A DNA stretch of 64,000 nucleotides from positions 1,178,001 to 1,242,000 of the forward strand of contig NZ_JAHXSA010000001.1 in NCBI RefSeq assembly GCF_019429565.1. Reading direction: 5' to 3'. Under the pieces are notes generated by a model, which was not told the DNA's origin, did no database searches, and saw nothing but the letters and a program-made list of their open reading frames with translations. This document shows positions 56,960 to 64,000 of this stretch, piece by piece. The DNA comes from Schaalia sp. ORNL0103. Its GTDB lineage: Bacteria; Actinomycetota; Actinomycetes; Actinomycetales; Actinomycetaceae. Position numbers and translations under genes: made by a program. How positions within the stretch are numbered: the stretch's first letter is position 1; each line of letters opens with the position of its first letter.

Positions 56960-57288
56960 TTGTCGGAGCCCTTTCCACCGTCGGAGAAGGGCCAGTTACG
57001 CCCGTTCTTTCCCATCGAGTCGCGCAGTTCCTTGCAGGTGGGGCACACCGGGTACTGCGAGGCATCGCGGGTGGGGATCCACACCTTGCCGCACAGGGCA
57101 ACGACGGGCTGTCCCGTCACCATGGACGAGTTCGCCTTGTCCTTGCGCACGAAGTGGGCGAAGCGGTCGCCGTCCCCGCCGGTGCGCTCCTTGCGGGTCT
57201 CGGTACGCTCCAGCAGACCGGTCGAGGACGCGGTGGAGGGACCGGAGGGCGCGGAGGGGCCGGTGGGTTCGTCGAGGGCATTACGCAT
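56956..57288 (-). CDS. DUF3039 family protein
   Basis: A 110-residue actinobacterial protein with a zinc-ribbon-like C-terminus (VVALCGKVWIPTRDASQYPVCPTCKELRD) resembling the zinc knuckles used by polymerase-bound proteins. TACAAT (57296-57301) ends 7 bases before ATG 57288, giving a leaderless start and making the ATG three codons earlier unlikely. Coupled to the helicase downstream. Confidence 0.86.
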   Translation of the reverse strand: MRNALDEPTGPSAPSGPSTASSTGLLERTETRKERTGGDGDRFAHFVRKDKANSSMVTGQPVVALCGKVWIPTRDASQYPVCPTCKELRDSMGKNGRNWPFSDGGKGSDK

Positions 57289-57369
57289 GGGGTCCATTGT
57301 ACGTGCCTGGGGGTCCTTCCAACGGGTGGCACGCGTGCGCCGGGAGCGAAGAAGCGACGCTCACAATAA

Positions 57370-57400
57370 GGCCCCGGCCTCGCATTGACGAGGCCGGGGC
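57370..57400. terminator. Dispersed-palindrome copy between DUF3039 promoter and nagB
   Basis: GGCCCCGGCCTCG / CGAGGCCGGGGC with loop CATTGA, identical to the loop at 12334-12339. Located downstream of nagB. Confidence 0.85.
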
Positions 57401-57422
57401 GAAGTCGGGTGGGGAACCTATC

Positions 57423-58196
57423 TCACAGGTGTTCCTTCTCCCAGACCTCCTTGTAGAAGTCTGCGAGCTCGAGCTTGGAGGCAGCGGCCTCGTCGAGGAG
57501 CACGGTGACGTCGGGGTGGTGCTGGAGGATGGACGCGGGCCAGCGCTGGGTGACGCCGCCCTCGATCATGGCCTTGACCGCGTCGGCCTTGCCTTCACCC
57601 GTGGCGATGAAGATGTGGGCGCGCGAGTCCATGATCGTGCCCAGGCCCTGGGTCACGCAGTGCGTGGGGACCTGGTCGATGTCGCCATCGAAGAAGCGGG
57701 CATTGTCGCGGCGGGTCTGCTCGGTCAGGACGCCCACGTGGGTGCGCGACGCGAGGGTGCCGCCGGGCTCATTGAAGCCGATGTGGCCATCAGAGCCGAT
57801 GCCGAGGACCTGAATGTCGATGCCGCCGTCGGCCTTGATGGCCTCGTCGTAGGCGGCAGCGCCGGCCTCGAGGTCATCGCACCAGCCGTCGGGGCCGTGT
57901 GCCGCACCCTCGGGCATGTCGACGAGGTCGACGAGGTTGCGGTGGATGAAGTTCGCGTAACCCTCGTAGTGGTCGCGGGGCAGGCCCACGTACTCGTCGA
58001 GGTTGTAGGAACGAACCTGGGCAAAGGAGATCTGACCGGCCTCGTAGCGGCGCACGAGCTCTGCGTAGAGCTTCAGCGGCGAGGAGCCGGTGGCCAGGCC
58101 GAGCACGAAGTTCGGCTTAGCGCGGTACACCTCGAGGATGCGGTCCGCTGCGAGGGATGCGATCTGATCTTCGTCGTTGAAAATTCCAATTCTCAT
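57423..58196 (-). CDS. nagB: Glucosamine-6-phosphate deaminase
   Basis: Converts GlcN-6-P to fructose-6-P and ammonia. 257 residues with GLATGSSPLKLYAELV (phosphate loop), NLDEYVGL (catalytic Asp), LGIGSDGHIGFNEPG (His and Glu of the ring-opening site) and THCVTQGLGTIM. TAAGGT (58204-58209) ends 7 bases before ATG. Just downstream of the ROK/M81/CutC operon, consistent with shared amino-sugar catabolism. Confidence 0.95.
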   Translation of the reverse strand: MRIGIFNDEDQIASLAADRILEVYRAKPNFVLGLATGSSPLKLYAELVRRYEAGQISFAQVRSYNLDEYVGLPRDHYEGYANFIHRNLVDLVDMPEGAAHGPDGWCDDLEAGAAAYDEAIKADGGIDIQVLGIGSDGHIGFNEPGGTLASRTHVGVLTEQTRRDNARFFDGDIDQVPTHCVTQGLGTIMDSRAHIFIATGEGKADAVKAMIEGGVTQRWPASILQHHPDVTVLLDEAAASKLELADFYKEVWEKEHL

Positions 58197-58271
58197 GTGT
58201 TTAACCTTACACTGCTGACGTCGATTTGTCAGACGAATCGATGAAGATTTTTCGAAAACGTGTGAGCTGGG

Positions 58272-58952
58272 CTATCCGTGCAGGGCAGCGACGATTCGCT
58301 CGACCTCCGCCTGATCGGTTCCCGAGGTTCCGGGGGCGCGCATGTGGACCTCTCGTGCTCCCGAGGCAGCCACGACCTCGGCGACGTTATGAGCGCGCAG
58401 GCCACCCGACACCAGGATGATGATGTCGTCTCCCCCGCGCTCGACGAGGCGAGCGAGGGCGTCCGGCTGTGCGACGGCCGGATCCCCACCCGTCGTCAGC
58501 ACGCGGTCATACCCAAGTTCCATGAGGACGTCGAGGCCGCGATCCTGATCCACGACCTGGTCAAATCCACGGTGGAAGGTCAGCGGCGCGTCCTCGGCCG
58601 TGTCCCGCAGGCGCGCAGCCGCATTCACGTCGATCTGCCCGTCACGCGTGATGACTCCGACGACGAAGCCGAGGCGCACCGGTGCTCCACGACCAATCGA
58701 GGAGAGCGTCACGATATCGGAGGCGATGCGGTCGACCTCTTCGCGCGTATGCACGAAGTCCCCGGGGCGCGGGCGCACGAGCACCTGAACGCCCCCAGCG
58801 GGCGCCACCTCGAGGGCGGCGGCCACCTCGTCGAATGCGGGGGTTAGGCCGCCGCACGACAGGTCGGTGCAGATCTCGATACGATCCGCTCCCCCGTCGC
58901 GCGCGCGGCGCACACCCACGGCATCTTCCACACAAATTTCTACAGTCGTCAC
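58272..58952 (-). CDS. cutC: CutC-family TIM-barrel protein
   Basis: A 226-residue CutC/PF03932 protein with EICVEDAVGVRRARDGGADRIEICTDLSCGGLTPAF and LTFHRGFDQVVD...LMELGYDRVLTTGGDPA. The name comes from copper tolerance in E. coli, a role that has been questioned; members often sit with sugar or peptidoglycan genes, as here. GTG 58952 after GAGAGG overlaps the ROK kinase stop, so it is translated as part of that operon. Confidence 0.88.
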   Translation of the reverse strand: MTTVEICVEDAVGVRRARDGGADRIEICTDLSCGGLTPAFDEVAAALEVAPAGGVQVLVRPRPGDFVHTREEVDRIASDIVTLSSIGRGAPVRLGFVVGVITRDGQIDVNAAARLRDTAEDAPLTFHRGFDQVVDQDRGLDVLMELGYDRVLTTGGDPAVAQPDALARLVERGGDDIIILVSGGLRAHNVAEVVAASGAREVHMRAPGTSGTDQAEVERIVAALHG

Positions 58953-59881
58953 GGCTGCCACCTCTCGTAGCACGTCGAGCCGCCCACGCGGGCGGCCAGG
59001 ATCGCAGCACCCCAGCGACCGCCCGCACCCCCGAGGGAAGCACGGACGATCTCGGGAGCGTCACGGAATGTCAGCATCGAAGCGAATTCCTCGCGCAGCG
59101 GCGCCAGCAGGTTCTCGCCCGCGTGCGACAGGCCGCCGCCGATGATGATGCGCTCGACGTCGACGGTGAGCGTCATGTGGGTGAGGGATAGCGCGAGTGC
59201 ACGAACCGCGGTGTTCCACACCTCGGTCGCGACCGGGTCGGTACCGATACCGGCCTCGACAGCCTTCGCACCGATGTCCTCGCCGGTCGCCTGCTCGTAG
59301 CGCCTCGCGATGCCCTTCGCCGAAGCGTAGACCTCCAGGCACCCGCGCGACCCGCAGCGGCAGGACTCCCCACCGGGGAATACGGGCGCGTGCCCGACTT
59401 CGCCGGCGCTGAACGTTGCGCCACTCCACAGGTTGTCCCCGAGCATGAGAGCCACGGAGATGCCGGTACCGATGGGCATCATGAGGAAGGAGGAAGCCCC
59501 TCGGCCCGCGCCGAGGAGGCCCTCAGCCAGGCCAGCGGCGCGCCCATCGTGCATGAGTGCGGCGGGCACACCCGTGGCGTCCTCGACCGCGCGTGCCAGC
59601 TGGACACCGCGCAGCTCGAGGTTCGCCGCATACACGACGGTCCCGCTTTCCTCATCGACGAGGCCCGGGCAGATCAGGCCGAAACCGACCAGTCCCGGAT
59701 AGTCGCTCGCGAGTCGCGCGCCGATTCGTCCCACCTGCTCGGCCACGGCCTCGCGGTTGGTCGGCTCGTTTCCCTGGGTGAGGATCGCGCCCGCCTCATC
59801 AACGATCATCCACTTGATGGATGTGCCGCCGATGTCAATGCCCGCAAATACCGGGCCCTCGGAATGCTTGACGGCGCTCAT
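58949..59881 (-). CDS. ROK-family sugar kinase
   Basis: A 310-residue ROK kinase. ATP-binding DIGGTSIKW at the N-terminus, GLICPGLVDEESGTVVYAANLELRG, GTGISVALM and the ROK zinc site GHAPVFPGGESCRCGSRGCLEVYASA. The catalytic loop, normally NDANAA, reads MHDGRAAGLAE: the base Asp is kept but the preceding Asn is His. Likely substrate a hexosamine or N-acetylhexosamine given nagB and the ROK regulator nearby. Overlaps both neighbours by 4 bp. Confidence 0.85.
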   Translation of the reverse strand: MSAVKHSEGPVFAGIDIGGTSIKWMIVDEAGAILTQGNEPTNREAVAEQVGRIGARLASDYPGLVGFGLICPGLVDEESGTVVYAANLELRGVQLARAVEDATGVPAALMHDGRAAGLAEGLLGAGRGASSFLMMPIGTGISVALMLGDNLWSGATFSAGEVGHAPVFPGGESCRCGSRGCLEVYASAKGIARRYEQATGEDIGAKAVEAGIGTDPVATEVWNTAVRALALSLTHMTLTVDVERIIIGGGLSHAGENLLAPLREEFASMLTFRDAPEIVRASLGGAGGRWGAAILAARVGGSTCYERWQP

Positions 59882-61335
59882 GGTACGACGACCTGAGCAT
59901 GCAGATCAGGATCTGCCATATCCGGATCGAAGGGGAACATCGGGCGCTCAATCTTGTGGTGACCGAGGCGGATGAGGTCCTGATCGACGCCACCGGGGGT
60001 CAGCGCCATGAGCCAGCCCTTCTGGGTCTCGTACAGGTCGGGCTCCAGGTAACCGATCTTGACGACGACGACGTCAGCGGTGGTGATATCCACGCCGAGC
60101 AGCTCGAACTGGCTGTACATCGTGTACTGGTTGCGGTTCGTCGTGATGATGAAGCGCAGGCCGCCCGTGCGCAGCAGCGCGGTATGGCCGCCCATCGGGT
60201 CGTCGGCGAGGGCCTCGACCGTGGCGTGGACGTTCAGCGTTCCGGGCTCGCGGGTGTCGATGTGCCCGCCGACCTCGAGGTCGACCTCGGCGCCGACGCC
60301 AGCCTCCCACGCGATGGCGGCCGCGGCGGGATCGATGATCGAGGCGTAGATGACGTCGAGCGTGGCCTCCTGGACGGGCTTCCACGCGAGCAGGGCCGCG
60401 AGCGCGACCGTCACATCGTCGGCACCGCCGGCACCCGGGTTGTCGCCGGAGTCGGAGATGAAGAAGGGCTTGGGGCCCTCCTCAGCGGCTGCCAGGCACT
60501 CTTCCATGGAGGCAACGGGGGCCACGAACTCGAAACGGTCGTGCACATCCCAGAAGTACTGGCCGATGCGCTCGGCCTGCTCCTTGACGAGCTCCGCGTC
60601 GTCGCCCGTGACGACGACCGCACCCTTGCAGCGCGGCTGGTCGGCCCACGCGAAGCCGATCCAGATCGCGGCGTCCAGGATGCCGTCCATCGCTTCGATG
60701 GGGTCAATCATCTTGTACAGGGACTTGGCGGGTTCGATGCGGGTCGAGGTCTTCTCGCCCGGCAGCAGCACGGGCACGTGGACGAGGGCCTTGACGGGCT
60801 TGGGCTGGCCGTTCAGGAGGCGCATGCCCAGGTTGTAGGCGGCGCGACGGCGCGACTCAAGGGCATCCTCGTGGGGTGCGAGTCGGTAGCAGGTGAGGAT
60901 GTCGCAGCCATCGAAGAGGTCCTGGGAGACGTTTCCGTGCAGGTCCATCGAGGCGCTGACCATGGGCTCGGGGCCGATGACGCCGCGGATGGCGTTAATG
61001 AGGTCACCCTCGGCGTCGTCCATGCCCTGGACGCTCATGGCGCCGTGGATGTCGAAGAAGAGGCCGTCGAGGGGACCCGCAGCCGCGAGGCCCTCGAGGA
61101 TCTCAGCCTTCCAGGCGTCGTAGGCACCACGCTCGACGACGCCGCCGGGCAGGGCACGCGAGTGCAGGACCGGGATCCACTCGATCTGGGTGGCCCAGTC
61201 CTCATCGCGCCAGTAGAAGCGGTCCATCAGTTCCTCGCCGCGGGTGACGATGAAGTCGTCGGCGGTCGAGATGTAGGGGGTGAACGTCGAGGATTCGATG
61301 TGGATGCCGGCAACCGCGATGCGGGGCTTGGTCAT
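59878..61335 (-). CDS. M81 family metallopeptidase (MlrC/microcystinase type)
   Basis: A 485-residue MlrC-family protein with conserved GIHIESSTFTP, DGLFFDIHGAMSV, VSASMDLHGNVS, LTCYRLAPHED and SDSGDNPGAGGADDVT, which include the metal-binding His, Asp and Glu residues of the family. MlrC cleaves linear microcystin peptides; homologues act on unusual peptide or amide bonds. Position between a ROK regulator and a ROK kinase, overlapping each by 4 bp, ties it to sugar metabolism rather than toxin breakdown. Confidence 0.85.
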   Translation of the reverse strand: MTKPRIAVAGIHIESSTFTPYISTADDFIVTRGEELMDRFYWRDEDWATQIEWIPVLHSRALPGGVVERGAYDAWKAEILEGLAAAGPLDGLFFDIHGAMSVQGMDDAEGDLINAIRGVIGPEPMVSASMDLHGNVSQDLFDGCDILTCYRLAPHEDALESRRRAAYNLGMRLLNGQPKPVKALVHVPVLLPGEKTSTRIEPAKSLYKMIDPIEAMDGILDAAIWIGFAWADQPRCKGAVVVTGDDAELVKEQAERIGQYFWDVHDRFEFVAPVASMEECLAAAEEGPKPFFISDSGDNPGAGGADDVTVALAALLAWKPVQEATLDVIYASIIDPAAAAIAWEAGVGAEVDLEVGGHIDTREPGTLNVHATVEALADDPMGGHTALLRTGGLRFIITTNRNQYTMYSQFELLGVDITTADVVVVKIGYLEPDLYETQKGWLMALTPGGVDQDLIRLGHHKIERPMFPFDPDMADPDLHAQVVVP

Positions 61336-62480
61336 GAGCGATTCTCCTTTGAGATCTTCGAGGGGGTGAGTGTCGAGAGCCCCCAGAGCGCCGCTTCGCG
61401 CCCTGATCGAGACGATTCGATCACGAGGTGTTCCATGATCGAGGGGAGGCAGGATTGGTGGAGTGCGGCGCGCACTCCGGCGGTGAAGGCATCGACGGCG
61501 GAGAGTGCTCCACCGACGATGACTCCCTCGGGAGCCAGGAAGGACACGAGGTGGGCGACGCAGTGGCCCAGGAGGGTGCCTGCCTGGCGGATGGCCGTCG
61601 CAACTTCGGGGATACCGTCGCGTGCGGCAGCCAGAAGCTGTGCGTTGTTCTCATAAACGAGGCCTGAGGCGGCCAGGTCTGCTCGGATCGAGTCGGCGGA
61701 CGCGATCGTTTCGAGGCATCCGACGTTGCCGCACTTGCAGGGGCGGCCCGCGGCGGCCTCGACGGGGATGTGCGAGATGTCCCCGGCCAGTCCACCCTGC
61801 CCCACCTGCGGCACGCCATCGACGAGGTAGGCGCCGCCGATGGCGGAGCCAGCCTTGACGTAGATAAGCGTGTCGATGGGGGTCACGCCGTGGAGACGAC
61901 GCCGGTAGACGGATTCGCCGATGGCTCCCGCGCGCGCGTCATTTTCGATGAGGGCGGGCAGGCCGCACTGCTCGGTGATGGCCTCGGCGACGTTGATGCC
62001 GTCCCACCCGGGCATGCGGGCGGGGCGGATCACGCGAGAGCGCTCCGCATCCACGGGACCAGGAACCGCCAGGGCAATGCCACCGACCCGCACGCCGACA
62101 GCTTGTTCCTGGCGGGACACCTCGTCCATGACGGCACTGAGCACCGCCTGGGGGCCTTCCGCGATGTCGATGAGGAGGCTCGAGGCCTGCCCGACTCCGC
62201 GGGTGGGGTCCGTCAGTGCGACGAGGCCGTGGTGGGCTCCCAGCTCGACGAGGGCGAGTGCTCCGGCGCCATCGGAGGTGACGAGGCGGCGCGCGCGCCG
62301 CCCGCCCGTGGACACAGAGTGTTCCGCTTCCGCGATGACCCCGGCTTCGACAAGGCGAGACACAGCGGCCGACACCGTTGATGGTGCGAGGCCCGTTTGC
62401 TTGACAATCGCGGGCCTGGTGTCTGCTTGACCGGACCCAATCAGCGTCAGGACGGTCTCGTCGACATCATGCGTGGCCAT
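61332..62480 (-). CDS. ROK-family transcription repressor (NagC/Mlc-like)
   Basis: A 382-residue repressor: winged HTH (about 15-60, TRPAIVKQTGLAPSTVSAAVSRLVEAGVI), then a ROK sugar-binding domain with IENDARAGAIGE, DISHIPVEAA and zinc motif CKCGNVGCLE. It heads the M81-ROK-CutC operon and is divergent from the SBP gene, so it likely represses both in response to a sugar. ATG follows AGGAGGTG. Confidence 0.9.
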   Translation of the reverse strand: MATHDVDETVLTLIGSGQADTRPAIVKQTGLAPSTVSAAVSRLVEAGVIAEAEHSVSTGGRRARRLVTSDGAGALALVELGAHHGLVALTDPTRGVGQASSLLIDIAEGPQAVLSAVMDEVSRQEQAVGVRVGGIALAVPGPVDAERSRVIRPARMPGWDGINVAEAITEQCGLPALIENDARAGAIGESVYRRRLHGVTPIDTLIYVKAGSAIGGAYLVDGVPQVGQGGLAGDISHIPVEAAAGRPCKCGNVGCLETIASADSIRADLAASGLVYENNAQLLAAARDGIPEVATAIRQAGTLLGHCVAHLVSFLAPEGVIVGGALSAVDAFTAGVRAALHQSCLPSIMEHLVIESSRSGREAALWGLSTLTPSKISKENRS

Positions 62481-62620
62481 GACACCTCCTCTAGGTACGT
62501 ATGCAGTAACTACAACGTTACACTGCGCTCATCGTTGAGAACAGGATCCATTATGCCCCACCGAAGAAAGTGTGACACTTCTTTCGCCGAAATATCTTGT
62601 TATTTTTTCGTAACATTCCA

Positions 62621-62636
62621 CATTTTGGCCAAAGTG
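62621..62636. promoter_or_regulatory. Candidate ROK operator, near-perfect 16-bp palindrome
   Basis: CATTTTGGCCAAAGTG, symmetric at all but one pair, in the gap between the ROK repressor and SBP genes. Flanked by two direct TTCGCCGA copies (62583-62590 and 62643-62650). Confidence 0.5.
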
Positions 62637-62654
62637 GCAACATTCGCCGACAAA

Positions 62655-62682
62655 CTGTCATATGATGAACGTCATCTGACAG
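62655..62682. promoter_or_regulatory. Second candidate operator, CTGTCA-N16-TGACAG
   Basis: Perfect 6-bp arms at 62655-62660 and 62677-62682 in the SBP leader; a further TGTCA follows at 62686. Confidence 0.4.
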
Positions 62683-62729
62683 GGTTGTCATCCGTCAGTG
62701 TCCCCGATCAACGTTGATTTGGAGCAGTC

Positions 62730-64000
62730 ATGAACCTTAGAAAGAAGCGGTGGATGGTCACCGGCGCGGCCCTCGCAATGGTCGCCTCCCTGGGCCTGTC
62801 CGCCTGTGGTGGCGGCAGCAGCAGTAGCGGCGGCGGCCAGGCAGCCAACTCGGAAACCGGAAAGAACGAGGTCACGATGGCCTCGCGTACCCCCAACTGG
62901 ATCTTCCCGGTCTCCGCAAAGGGCTACACGCAGGGCGAGAACGGCCAGTTCATCCAGGCGATGTACCGCCCGCTCTTCGCCTACAAGTCCACCTCTGATA
63001 CCCCCTACAAGATCAACCTCCCCAAGTCCCTGGGCACCGTTCCCGAGGTCTCTGAGGACGGCCTGACCTTCACCATCAAGCTGCGCGACGACGCCAAGTG
63101 GTCCGACGGCACGCCCGTCACCACCCGCGACGTTGAGTTCTGGTGGAACCTCGTCACCAACAACAAGGACGAGTGGGCCTCGTACAAGAAGGGCTTCTTC
63201 CCCGACGGTGCCGACCTGAAGATCGTCGACGAGCACACCTTCACCATCACCACCGAGACCAAGTTCGCCCCGGCCTGGTTCATTGACAACCAGATCAACA
63301 AGGTCGCTCTGCTCCCCCAGCACGCCTGGGACAAGTCCAGCGCCGACGAGGCCGTCTCCGACCTCGACCGCACCCCCGAGGGTGCCCAGAAGGTCTTTGC
63401 CTACCTGCAGGGCGAGGCGAAGAACCTGTCCTCCTACGCCACCAACCCGCTGTGGCAGACGGTGAACGGCCCCTGGAAGCTCAAGGAATTCACCCCCGAC
63501 CAGGGCCTGACGCTCGTCCCCAACGAGAACTACTGGGGCGAGGACAAGCCCAAGATCGACGCGCTGATCTACAAGGCATTCACGGGTGACGACGCCGAGT
63601 TCAACTCCGTGCGTTCGGGCTCCATCGACTTCGGCTACATCCCCGCCGCGCAGTACAACCAGCGCAAGGCCGTCGAGGACAAGGGCTACAACGTCTTCCT
63701 GTGGCCCGGCAACTCCATCACCTACCTGGCCCTGAACTTCGCACCCCAGGCCCCCGGCTCGAAGTTCATCAACCAGAAGTACATCCGCCAGGCGATGCAG
63801 GAGCTCATCGACCAGCCGACCCTATCTGAGAAGATCTGGTCCGGCACCGCTTCCCCGACCTGTGGCCCCGTCCCCATGGCGGCTGACAAGGTCGGCACCA
63901 CCGAGGGCTGCGTCTACAAGTTCGATCCGGATGCCGCCAAGAAGCTCCTTGAGGACCACGGCTGGAAGGTCGTGCCCGACGGCGAGAGCACGTGCGAGAA
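62730..64000 (+). CDS. ABC transporter substrate-binding lipoprotein, family 5 (oligopeptide type), 5' part
   Basis: A lipoprotein (lipobox LGLSAC, Cys 27) with a Gly/Ser-rich linker and SBP_bac_5 fold: VSEDGLTFTIKLRDDAKWSDGTPVTTRDVEFWW, LVPNENYWGEDKPKIDALIYK, and the ALNFAPQAPGSKFINQKYIRQAMQELID block. Family 5 proteins bind di- and oligopeptides, nickel or some glycans. At least 423 codons; the gene and presumably permease genes continue beyond 64000. GGAG precedes ATG 62730. Confidence 0.93.
   Translation, partial: MNLRKKRWMVTGAALAMVASLGLSACGGGSSSSGGGQAANSETGKNEVTMASRTPNWIFPVSAKGYTQGENGQFIQAMYRPLFAYKSTSDTPYKINLPKSLGTVPEVSEDGLTFTIKLRDDAKWSDGTPVTTRDVEFWWNLVTNNKDEWASYKKGFFPDGADLKIVDEHTFTITTETKFAPAWFIDNQINKVALLPQHAWDKSSADEAVSDLDRTPEGAQKVFAYLQGEAKNLSSYATNPLWQTVNGPWKLKEFTPDQGLTLVPNENYWGEDKPKIDALIYKAFTGDDAEFNSVRSGSIDFGYIPAAQYNQRKAVEDKGYNVFLWPGNSITYLALNFAPQAPGSKFINQKYIRQAMQELIDQPTLSEKIWSGTASPTCGPVPMAADKVGTTEGCVYKFDPDAAKKLLEDHGWKVVPDGESTCE

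Noticed and set aside
59899-61656. 585-residue frame opposite the M81 and ROK genes
   Set aside because: Crosses two real genes antisense; low-complexity composition typical of a shadow frame.

Overview
This 64 kb stretch looks like the chromosome of a high-GC actinobacterium of the Actinomycetaceae, most probably a Schaalia/Actinomyces-type oral organism. The evidence is a WhiB1-like regulator beside a PdtaS kinase, actinobacteria-only families (DUF3039, DUF2017, PPA1309, DUF2342, UPF0182), actinobacterial gene order (nudC-uvrD2; rph-rdgB with an MBL protein and murI; clpS with pncB), and a secreted GH66 dextranase suited to dental plaque. The genus is an inference; no rRNA gene is present.

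Layout. 1-5.4 kb: 5' part of ligA, a double DnaA box, an FtsK/SpoIIIE ATPase and whiB1. 5.5-15.5 kb: pdtaS, OsmC-thyA-folA, an MFS exporter, fumC, a TSUP carrier, small redox and TfoX genes, and a membrane protein made of two fused copies of itself. 15.6-22.9 kb: type I restriction-modification locus hsdM-hsdS-hsdR, interrupted by two opposite-strand genes (a Panacea/DUF4065 protein whose start codon appears to be ACG, and a DUF2188 protein). 23.3-26.1 kb: GH66 dextranase. 26.2-27.7 kb: an IS3-family (IS150-like) element, with a near-identical second copy at 53.7-55.2 kb. 27.7-35.6 kb: membrane proteins, lipoprotein, lysP, mgtC-like gene, a Q/G/P-rich repeat protein and the initiator tRNA. 35.8-53.6 kb: conserved core (UPF0182, PPA1309, PDZ/Lon-like protease, DUF2342, ThiF-like, uvrD2, nudC, rph, rdgB, an MBL protein, murI, DUF2017, clpS, pncB). 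55.2-64 kb: helicase with DUF3039, nagB, and a tightly overlapping ROK regulator / M81 peptidase / ROK kinase / CutC operon, divergent from an oligopeptide-type ABC binding protein that runs off the window.

Three window-wide patterns stand out. (1) A dispersed intergenic palindrome with arms CCCCGGCCTCGT / ACGAGGCCGGGG recurs at least a dozen times, mostly as terminators. Both IS copies sit in the loop of such a palindrome with 3-bp target duplications, and an empty copy with the same loop is present 1 kb from one of them. (2) About 18 genes have a TAnnnT-like -10 hexamer ending exactly 6 or 7 bases before the start codon and no Shine-Dalgarno sequence, the signature of leaderless transcripts; this also settles several uncertain starts. 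(3) The ROK/M81/CutC/SBP cluster plus nagB looks like an uncharacterised uptake and breakdown route for an amino-sugar-linked peptide.
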